Below, one piece after another: positions 1-6,002 of a DNA stretch of 8,684 nucleotides (its first letter is position 1; each line of letters opens with the position of its first letter). The notes below the pieces were generated by a model that saw only the letters and a list, made by a program, of their open reading frames with translations, was not told where the DNA came from and searched no databases. Source of the DNA: an uncultured Faecalibacterium sp. Lineage in GTDB: Bacteria > Bacillota > Clostridia > Oscillospirales > Ruminococcaceae. The stretch covers positions 1 to 8,684 of the forward strand of contig CAMFSB010000055.1 in the NCBI GenBank assembly GCA_945982465.1, written 5' to 3'. The translations under genes and the position numbers were made by a program.

Positions 1-1179
<1,179 letters not shown>

Positions 1180-1186
1180 CCGGAAA

Positions 1187-1219
1187 CGGGCGCCCCGCGC
1201 AGACAGCGCGGGGCGCCCG
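1187..1219 (+). terminator. Intrinsic terminator of the dnaK gene
   Basis: A perfect 14-bp GC stem (1187-1200 with 1206-1219) closes a five-base loop and begins 7 nt after the dnaK stop codon. It is followed by CTTTGCTG, a short and imperfect U-tract. Stem strength and position support termination of the plus-strand transcript. Confidence 0.8.
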
Positions 1220-1247
1220 CTTTGCTGAAAACCGGCTGTACGGACGA

Positions 1248-1290
1248 AACACGGCGGGGCCGCCCTGAAAAGGGGAGGCCCCGCCGTGTT
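1248..1290 (-). terminator. Terminator of the ABC transporter operon
   Basis: A perfect 13-bp stem (1248-1260 with 1278-1290) plus inner pairing surrounds a GAAAA-containing loop. It lies about 60 nt beyond the ATPase stop codon, in the convergent gap. Read on the minus strand the stem ends GTGTTTCG, giving a short U-run; on the plus strand what follows is not U-rich. It could back up the dnaK terminator, but its main job is probably to end the minus-strand operon. Confidence 0.7.
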
Positions 1291-1349
1291 CTGTGTGGAT
1301 AAAGCGGCCGGCGCGCAGCAGCCCGCGCAGCGGCATGGAAAGGCACGGC

Positions 1350-2114
1350 TCACAGCATTTTGGACAAAAACGCCTGCAGCCGGGGGTGCTTGGGGTTTGT
1401 GAACAGCTCCTCGGGCGGTTCATCCTCCTGCACCTTACCCTCATCGATAAAGATCACCCGGTTCGACACCTCGCGGGCAAAGCCCATTTCGTGGGTCACC
1501 ACCAGCATGGTGATGCCGGTATGGGCCAGCTCGCGCATCAGCGCCAGCACCTCGCCCACCATTTCAGGGTCCAGCGCGCTGGTGGGCTCGTCGAACAAGA
1601 TCACGTCCGGGTCCATGGCCAGCGCGCGGGCAATGGCCACGCGCTGCTGCTGCCCGCCCGAAAGGCTGGCCGGGTAGGCGTCCGCCTTATCCGAAAGGCC
1701 CACGCGGGCCAGCAGCTCGTCGGCTTTCTGGCTGGCGGCCTGCGGGTCTTTCAGCTTCAGCAGGGTGGGGGCCATGGTCAGGTTCTGCTTGACCGTCATG
1801 TGCGGGAACAAATTGAAGTGCTGGAACACCATGCCCATCTTCTGGCGCAGCTGGTCGATGTGCTTTTCATCCACTTCTACGCCCTCAAACTTGATGCTGC
1901 CCTCCGTGGGCACCTCCAGCCGGTTCAAACAGCGCAGAAAGGTGGATTTGCCGCAGCCCGACGGCCCGATCAGGCATACCACGTCGCCGCGGTAAATGTC
2001 GATGTCAATGCCTTTCAGCACCTCCAGCGTGGGGGTCAACCCCTTGACGCCGCGTTTTTTTTCGCCGCCGTAGGTCTTTTTCAGCCCGCGCACTTCCAAA
2101 ATCTTATCGGTCAC
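1350..2114 (-). CDS. Polar amino acid ABC transporter ATP-binding protein (GlnQ/ArtM/HisP type)
   Basis: This is the cytoplasmic ATPase that would power the importer made with the two upstream genes. All ABC motifs are intact in the 254 residues: Walker [10 protein letters not shown] (50-58), Q-loop Q98 in [10 protein letters not shown], signature [15 protein letters not shown] (151-165), Walker B VILFDE (171-176), D-loop SALD and switch His208 in VTHEMGFA. The [10 protein letters not shown] and HEMGFAREV stretches are typical of the polar amino acid family (GlnQ, HisP, ArtM). The start codon is GTG at 2114, inside the permease gene: it overlaps the permease stop by 11 nt, indicating translational coupling, with GAGG a suitable distance upstream. 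One oddity is an extra Lys/Gly-rich stretch at about residues 17-30, between the A-loop tyrosine region and EVLKGIDI, where GlnQ-type proteins usually have only a few residues. The amino acid carried cannot be read from the ATPase. Confidence 0.96.
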   Translation of the reverse strand: MTDKILEVRGLKKTYGGEKKRGVKGLTPTLEVLKGIDIDIYRGDVVCLIGPSGCGKSTFLRCLNRLEVPTEGSIKFEGVEVDEKHIDQLRQKMGMVFQHFNLFPHMTVKQNLTMAPTLLKLKDPQAASQKADELLARVGLSDKADAYPASLSGGQQQRVAIARALAMDPDVILFDEPTSALDPEMVGEVLALMRELAHTGITMLVVTHEMGFAREVSNRVIFIDEGKVQEDEPPEELFTNPKHPRLQAFLSKML

Positions 2115-2799
2115 TTTGCGCCAACCTCACTTCCATCTTCGTTACAAAGTGCTGCAGGATCATGACCAGCAGCAGGTAGACGGCCGCCACCGTAAACAGC
2201 GGGAACACGGCTTCGTAGGTGCGGCTGCGCACCAGGTCGCCCGCGCGGGTCAGATCCCGGATGCCCACATAGCCGCTGATGGAGGTCTCTTTCAACAGCA
2301 CGATTATTTCGTTGCCCAACGCGGGCAGCACGTTTTTGATGGCCTGCGGCATGATGACCTTCCAGGTGGCCTGCGTGTACGAAAGGCCCAGGCTGCGGGC
2401 GGCCTCCATCTGGCCGGGATCGAGGGACATGATGCCGCTGCGGAAGATCTCGGCCACATAGGCGGCGCTGTTCATGCCAAAGGCCAGCGAGGCGATCAGG
2501 TAGGGGTTGTTGCAGCTGACCAGGATGACAAAGTTCATGATCAGCAGCTGGATCATGGTGGGCGTGCCGCGAATGACCGTCAAATAGACCCGGGCGATGA
2601 CGTTGAGAAACTTCAACCGGCCGGTGCGGTCATGGGTGGTGCGGATGTACGCCAGCGCAAAGCCCAGCACCACACCCAGAACAACAGCCAAAAAGGTGAT
2701 GATCAGCGTGGCGCGCAGACCCTCGAGAAAATAGAGGTAGCGATTGTCGGTAATGAAGCACGAAATGAATTTCAGCTTCAGGTTTTCCCAGATGGACAT
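2104..2799 (-). CDS. Polar amino acid ABC transporter permease (HisM/GlnP family)
   Basis: This inner-membrane permease of 231 residues probably forms a homodimer, since only one permease gene is present. Hydrophobic segments lie at about 31-53, 80-97, 100-118 and 195-217, the short topology usual for this family. RGTPTMIQL (77-85) is a family hallmark. The EAA loop that docks on the ATPase is [20 protein letters not shown] (132-151), followed by [16 protein letters not shown] chose the ATG at 2799 (MSIWENLK) rather than an upstream in-frame start because AGGAGG sits at 2809-2814, nine bases before it, and the 21 residues of the longer reading frame look unlike a permease N-terminus. The stop overlaps the downstream ATPase start. 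A 129-nt spacer with a hairpin separates it from the binding protein gene upstream. Family assignment is firm; substrate is unknown. Confidence 0.95.
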   Translation of the reverse strand: MSIWENLKLKFISCFITDNRYLYFLEGLRATLIITFLAVVLGVVLGFALAYIRTTHDRTGRLKFLNVIARVYLTVIRGTPTMIQLLIMNFVILVSCNNPYLIASLAFGMNSAAYVAEIFRSGIMSLDPGQMEAARSLGLSYTQATWKVIMPQAIKNVLPALGNEIIVLLKETSISGYVGIRDLTRAGDLVRSRTYEAVFPLFTVAAVYLLLVMILQHFVTKMEVRLAQSDR

Positions 2800-2841
2800 G
2801 AACAAAAACCTCCTGTCGGCGAACGGGGTACAGGCAAGATA

Positions 2842-2884
2842 CAAAGGGCGGGACCCGTGCAAAACGCCGGTGTTCCGCCCTTTG
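2842..2884 (-). terminator. Intercistronic hairpin, probable partial terminator or attenuator
   Basis: The 129-nt gap between the binding-protein and permease genes contains a perfect 10-bp inverted repeat (2842-2851 with 2875-2884), with a few further inner pairs and a loop of roughly 17-23 nt. On the minus strand the stem is followed by TATCTTG, and its own 3' arm ends CCCTTTG. A smaller 6-bp GC stem (2895-2900 with 2907-2912) lies just before it. Such a structure usually limits read-through, or protects the upstream mRNA, so that more binding protein than membrane complex is made. That function is inferred. Confidence 0.5.
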
Positions 2885-2928
2885 CTGTTCAGCCGGCCGC
2901 AGCCGGGCGGCCCGCTGTGCTGTGTAAT

Positions 2929-3795
2929 TTACTTGGCCACAATAACGACCTGCACGCCGGTGCAGTAGCTGTCGGTGAAGTCGATGTACTGCAGCCGCTC
3001 CTCGGTCACGGTCATGCCGGCCATGGCAAACCCGACCCTGCGGCCCCGCCCGGCCACGAGCAGCGAGTCGAACTCCATGTCCTGGATCTCCAGCTCGAAG
3101 CCCAGCATATCGCAGATGGCCTTGGCAAACTCGGCGTCGATGCCGGTGATCTCGCCGCCCTCGATGTACTCGTACGGCTCAAACGTGGCGTTGGTGCCCA
3201 TCACCAGCTTGCCGTTGGGGTACTCGGTGCCTTCGGGCGTCACATAGCCGGCGGCGCCTTCGGTCTTGTTGATGTACTTGTCCAGGATGGCTTCCAGCGT
3301 GCCGTTGGCCTTCAGCGCGGCAATGGCCTGGTTGAACTGCTCGGTCAGGGCGGCGTTGTCCTTGGCGATGGCGGCCGCGTAATCCTCCACGGCGTACTCG
3401 GTTTCCAGAATGGTCAGTTTGTCGGCATTGGCCTCCACAAACTTCACGGCAACCTGGTCATCAATGACCACGGCGTCGATCTGGCCGGCCAGCAGCGCCT
3501 GCACAGCGTCGCCGCCCTTGTTGTACTGCTTGCACTCGGCCAGGTTCAGGCCCTCGGTGTTGCCCACTTCGTCCGAAATGTAGATGTCGCCGGTGGTGCC
3601 CAGCTGGACGCCCACGGTCTTGCCGGCCAGATCATCCAGCGAGAAGATGGTCTGCCCTGCGGCGGAACTGCTGGCGGCGGAACTGCCGGCGGCAGAGCTG
3701 GAGCTGGAGCTGGAGCCGCCGCAGGCGGACAGCATGCAGGCGGCGGCGGTCATGCCGGCCGCGGCGAGAAACGAACGACGCGAAATCTTTTTCAT
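2929..3795 (-). CDS. Amino acid ABC transporter solute-binding lipoprotein with circularly permuted SBP_bac_3 fold
   Basis: This 288-residue lipoprotein would capture a polar amino acid outside the membrane and deliver it to the adjacent permease. ATG 3795 is the start: AGGAG at 3804-3808 lies 8 nt upstream and MKKISRRSFLAAAG opens a signal peptide. The lipobox is LSAC with Cys25; SRRSFL (5-10) resembles a Tat motif. A Ser/Ala/Gly linker covers 26-47. The order is then unusual. Residues 48-180 are what is normally the second half: SLDDLAGKTVGVQLGTTGD (52-70), DAVVIDD (107-113), and LEAILDKYINK (167-177), the normal C-terminal helix. After a linker (181-194), the normal first half follows: GKLVMGTNATFEPYEY (195-210), GIDAEFAKAI, AGMTVTEER (259-267) and DFTDSY (272-277). 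The chain ends at VVIVAK, the strand that in relatives leads into SLDDL. Ligand-binding motifs from both lobes are present. GRGRRVG (249-255) stands where relatives have LQSGKVD. Confidence 0.93.
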   Translation of the reverse strand: MKKISRRSFLAAAGMTAAACMLSACGGSSSSSSSAAGSSAASSSAAGQTIFSLDDLAGKTVGVQLGTTGDIYISDEVGNTEGLNLAECKQYNKGGDAVQALLAGQIDAVVIDDQVAVKFVEANADKLTILETEYAVEDYAAAIAKDNAALTEQFNQAIAALKANGTLEAILDKYINKTEGAAGYVTPEGTEYPNGKLVMGTNATFEPYEYIEGGEITGIDAEFAKAICDMLGFELEIQDMEFDSLLVAGRGRRVGFAMAGMTVTEERLQYIDFTDSYCTGVQVVIVAK

Positions 3796-3882
3796 AATGA
3801 ATACTCCTCTTTTATGCAATCGTGTATGCACTGAATGGTTCCTGTATATGAACCCGTTCCCCCCTATCAAGGAACAGAACAT

Positions 3883-3911
3883 AGTATAGAATATACAAAA
3901 GCCTTTGTCAA
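3883..3911 (-). promoter_or_regulatory. Strong sigma-A promoter of the ABC transporter operon
   Basis: On the minus strand TTGACA (3911-3906) is followed after exactly 17 bases by TATACT (3888-3883). The -35 box is perfect and the -10 box differs by one base. The predicted RNA start is near 3875, giving an approximately 80-nt leader before the lipoprotein ATG. An A-tract-rich segment at about 3932-3960 lies upstream and could bend DNA or act as an UP-like element. Confidence 0.85.
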
Positions 3912-3957
3912 TGTTTGTGCAACGATTCTAAGAACTTTTTTTAAAGTTTTTTGAGAA

Positions 3958-3986
3958 ATATTCAATTTCTTGTGAATATATTCAAT
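3958..3986 (-). promoter_or_regulatory. Direct repeat ATTGAATAT, candidate operator upstream of the ABC operon promoter
   Basis: The nonamer ATATTCAAT (plus strand) occurs at 3958-3966 and again at 3978-3986, exactly 20 bp apart, about two helical turns, so both copies face the same side of the DNA. The second copy sits in a perfect palindrome GAATATATTC (3974-3983) and overlaps the nitroreductase stop codon. The position, about 47-75 bp upstream of the -35 box, suits an activator. The regulator is unknown and chance in AT-rich DNA is possible. Confidence 0.35.
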
Positions 3987-4560
3987 CAAAATAGGAGATC
4001 AGCTCGCCGGCGGGGCGTTTGGGCACAAAATAATCCCTGTTTTCGTCCAGATAATACTTGACGCTGCCGCCCTCGGGCAGGGGCACGACCGTGCTTTTGT
4101 GGGTGGGGTAGCCAAAGGCCACCATGCTGTGCAGGTGCAGATGCTCCGGCAGGCCGAACAGCTCAGTCAGCGCGGGGCGGTTGATAGCCTGCATGATGCA
4201 GCTGCCCACGCCGCTTTCCCAGGCGGCCAGCGTCATGTTGGCCAGGGCAATGCCGGCGTCGGTGTTCTGCTCGCCGCCCAGGGAGGTGTCCTGCAATACG
4301 GCAATGAACAGGGTGGGCAGCTCGTCGGGTTTGGGGGTGCCCAGCTCGGGCGGCAGGGCGCCAGCCCATTTGACCAGGGCGTTGACCTGCCGCACGGTTT
4401 CGGGCTTGCGCACGGCCAGCAGCCGGATGGGCTGGGCATTGCGGGCGCTGGACGACAGCCGCACAGCGGCGGCGATGCTGTCGATCACAGCCTGCGGCAC
4501 CGGCTTTTGCGCAAAGCGGCGGTAGGTACGGCGGGTGGTCATCAAATCAAGCACAGCCAT
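3982..4560 (-). CDS. Nitroreductase-family FMN oxidoreductase
   Basis: A 192-residue cytoplasmic flavoprotein of the nitroreductase superfamily, whose members use NAD(P)H and FMN to reduce nitro compounds, quinones or other substrates. TTRRTYRRFAQKPVP (8-22) is the N-terminal FMN-phosphate motif (the RRSxRxF pattern). SSSARNAQPIRLLAV (36-50) is the second conserved FMN-contacting block, and the GIALANMTLAAWESGVGSC helix (103-121) followed by LFGLPEHLHLHSMVAFGYP is the usual C-terminal core. I start at ATG 4560 because GGAGG (4570-4574) lies nine bases upstream; an in-frame TTG at 4566 is too close to it. The real substrate cannot be deduced. It is transcribed away from the LOG gene from a shared upstream region, and no convincing terminator separates it from the ABC operon 187 nt further on, so some read-through is possible. 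Confidence 0.93.
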   Translation of the reverse strand: MAVLDLMTTRRTYRRFAQKPVPQAVIDSIAAAVRLSSSARNAQPIRLLAVRKPETVRQVNALVKWAGALPPELGTPKPDELPTLFIAVLQDTSLGGEQNTDAGIALANMTLAAWESGVGSCIMQAINRPALTELFGLPEHLHLHSMVAFGYPTHKSTVVPLPEGGSVKYYLDENRDYFVPKRPAGELISYFD

Positions 4561-4609
4561 TTTCAAATTCCTCCAGTTATGCTATGATGGAATAAAGTGT
4601 GATAGATCC

Positions 4610-4637
4610 AGTATAACGCATCCGCGTAAATTTACAA
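4610..4637 (-). promoter_or_regulatory. Promoter of the nitroreductase gene
   Basis: On the minus strand TTGTAA (4637-4632) and TATACT (4615-4610) are separated by 16 bases, about 50 nt upstream of the nitroreductase ATG. The -10 box is strong and the -35 box acceptable. A plus-strand promoter for the LOG gene must lie in or near the same 109-nt gap; TATGAT at 4583-4588 is a possible -10, but I see no good -35 for it. Confidence 0.6.
4626..4635. promoter_or_regulatory. Palindrome GTAAATTTAC, candidate operator
   Basis: A perfect 10-bp palindrome overlaps the -35 box of the nitroreductase promoter in the divergent gap and lies 35 nt before the LOG start codon. A dimeric repressor bound here would block the nitroreductase promoter. 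Function is inferred from position and symmetry only. Confidence 0.35.
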
Positions 4638-4669
4638 GCGCGGCTGCGCCCAAAAGGAGAGATGGAACG

Positions 4670-5218
4670 ATGAAGATCGCGGTGTATTGCTCCTCGGCGG
4701 AGGGGCTGGCGGCCGAATATTACACGGCGGCTGAACAGTTTGGCCGGCTGCTGGCTTCGCACGGGCATTCGCTGGTGTACGGCGGCTACGGCAAGGGGGT
4801 CATGGCGGCGGTGGCGGCGGGCGTGTGCGCGGGCGGCGGCGCTGTGACCGGCGTGGTGCCCGCCGTGTTTGATCGGGAGGGCTTTGCGTTCGCGGGCTGC
4901 ACGCAAGTCATCCACACCCAGACGATGCACCAGCGCAAGGCCGCCATGGAAGCGGAAGCAGACGCCTTTGCGGTGCTGCCCGGCGGCATCGGCACCTACG
5001 ACGAGTTTTTTGAAGCGTTGGACCTGAAGGGTCTGGGCCTGCTGCCCAAGCCGCTGGCCGTGCTGAACACCGGCGGCTGCTACGATGCGCTGGCCGCTTT
5101 GCTGGCGGACGGCGTGCGCCGCGGCATGATCGCCCCGCGCAATGCGGCACTGGCGCCGATGTTTGCCACCGCCGGCGAGCTGCTGGCCTACCTGGAGCAG
5201 CAGGCGGGCCGCAGGTAA
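4670..5218 (+). CDS. LOG-family / TIGR00730 Rossmann-fold protein
   Basis: A 182-residue protein of the LOG (lysine decarboxylase-like) family. Characterised members are phosphoribohydrolases that split nucleoside 5'-monophosphates, including cytokinin ribotides, into base and ribose 5-phosphate. The diagnostic PGGIGTYDE (104-112; PGGxGTxxE) is intact, as is the MHQRK segment (86-90) carrying the conserved Arg-Lys. The N-terminal strand MKIAVYCSSA and VYGGYGKGVMAAVAAG (36-51) form the nucleotide-binding region. The latter departs from the common YGGGxxGLMG pattern (third Gly replaced by Tyr39-Tyr40 spacing, last Gly by Ala), so substrate may differ. Start ATG 4670 follows AGGAG at 4655-4659 and removes an unrelated 45-residue in-frame extension. 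Divergent from the nitroreductase; convergent with the phosphoesterase. No clear plus-strand terminator is visible after it. Physiological role in such bacteria is unsettled. Confidence 0.92.
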   Translation: MKIAVYCSSAEGLAAEYYTAAEQFGRLLASHGHSLVYGGYGKGVMAAVAAGVCAGGGAVTGVVPAVFDREGFAFAGCTQVIHTQTMHQRKAAMEAEADAFAVLPGGIGTYDEFFEALDLKGLGLLPKPLAVLNTGGCYDALAALLADGVRRGMIAPRNAALAPMFATAGELLAYLEQQAGRR

Positions 5219-5274
5219 AGCGCCCCTGCCGCGCAAAGCCGAAAACGGCGCCCGGCCCGCCCCAAACAGCAAAA

Positions 5275-5315
5275 CCGCCCCCGTTTGCAGCAAGCTGCGC
5301 TGCAAACGGGGGCGG
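5275..5315 (-). terminator. Terminator of the BMP-like/phosphoesterase operon
   Basis: A perfect 16-bp stem (5275-5290 with 5300-5315) closes a nine-base loop, 24 nt past the phosphoesterase stop codon. On the minus strand it is followed by TTTTGCTGTTTG, a fair U-tract. On the plus strand what follows is GC-rich, so it would serve the LOG gene only weakly. Confidence 0.85.
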
Positions 5316-5339
5316 CGGCGTGAATGGAGCAAAAAACTG

Positions 5340-5978
5340 TCAGAACCAGGTCCACCCCGGCAGGCGGCGGGCTGGCGGCTGGGGCAGGGCGCTGTCGGGG
5401 ATCTCGATCAAGTAGCGCTCGCTGGCGGTGATCACGGTGGTGGCGCCGCGGGTGCACAGCCGGGGCTGCATGGGGTTGTAGCTCATGTGCACATGGCCAT
5501 GGATAAAATACGCCGGGGCGCAGCTGTCCAAAAGCTGATTAAAGCAGACAAAGCCCCGGTGCGCGGGGTCGGCCCCGTCGTTCAGGCCATATGCCGGGGC
5601 ATGGGTCAAAAAGATATCCACGCCGCCGGCCCGGCGCACAGCGCCTTTCAGCCGGTTCAGCCGGCGGGCCATTTGGCGCTCGGTGTACTGGTACAGCGCC
5701 CACGGCTCGTAGCGGATGGAACCGCCCAGGCCCAGGATCCGCAGCCCGCGCCAGGTGACCAGGCGGCCGTCCACGCACAGGCAGCCCTCGGGGTCGGTTT
5801 TATCATGGTTGCCCCGCACATAAAGGATGGGCGCGGTGGTAAAATTGGTCAGGTATTCCAGATACTCGTGCGGCAGGTCCCCGCACGAAAGGATCAGCTC
5901 CACCCCCTCCAGGCGGGGGCGGGGATCTGTGTCCCACAAAGCGCGGCAGGGCTCGTCGGCCAGGGTCAAGATCTTCAC
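5340..5978 (-). CDS. Calcineurin-like metallophosphoesterase
   Basis: A 212-residue cytoplasmic protein with the calcineurin-like metallophosphoesterase signature: Asp8, SCGDL (31-35), the diagnostic GNHDK (56-60), THAPAYG (125-131) and HGHVH (160-164), giving a two-metal site for phosphomonoester or diester cleavage. The first motif, normally D-x-H, reads ADEPC, so the usual first histidine is missing. I recall small clostridial relatives with a similar SDE start, so this may be a subfamily trait. GLGGSIRYEPWALYQYTE (83-100) and PAHRGFVCFNQLL (138-150) are probably substrate-side segments. The start is GTG at 5978: AGGAG (5987-5991) lies 8 nt upstream, and the nearby ATG at 5980 meets a stop immediately. 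It begins 24 nt after the BMP-like gene, so the two form an operon ended by the hairpin beyond. The substrate is unknown. Confidence 0.92.
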   Translation of the reverse strand: MKILTLADEPCRALWDTDPRPRLEGVELILSCGDLPHEYLEYLTNFTTAPILYVRGNHDKTDPEGCLCVDGRLVTWRGLRILGLGGSIRYEPWALYQYTERQMARRLNRLKGAVRRAGGVDIFLTHAPAYGLNDGADPAHRGFVCFNQLLDSCAPAYFIHGHVHMSYNPMQPRLCTRGATTVITASERYLIEIPDSALPQPPARRLPGWTWF

Positions 5979-6002
5979 ATCCGTTGCTCCTTTTTATGAC
6001 TG

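Noticed and set aside
2116..3834. Long plus-strand open frame of 572 codons across the ABC operon
   Set aside because: It is antisense to the permease and binding protein, rich in His/Gln/Gly/Ala typical of reverse-frame readings of GC-rich genes, and has no family motif or ribosome-binding site.
3796..3882. 29-residue N-terminal extension of the binding lipoprotein
   Set aside because: It would lie between the promoter and the ribosome-binding site and would bury the signal peptide inside the protein.
3933..3948. AACTTT/AAAGTT hairpin as a terminator after the nitroreductase
   Set aside because: Only six AT pairs, with no U-tract on the minus strand; no plus-strand gene ends here. More likely part of A-tract promoter DNA.
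5221..5274. Small GCC/GGC hairpins after the LOG gene as its terminator
   Set aside because: Stems are too short and no U-run follows on the plus strand.
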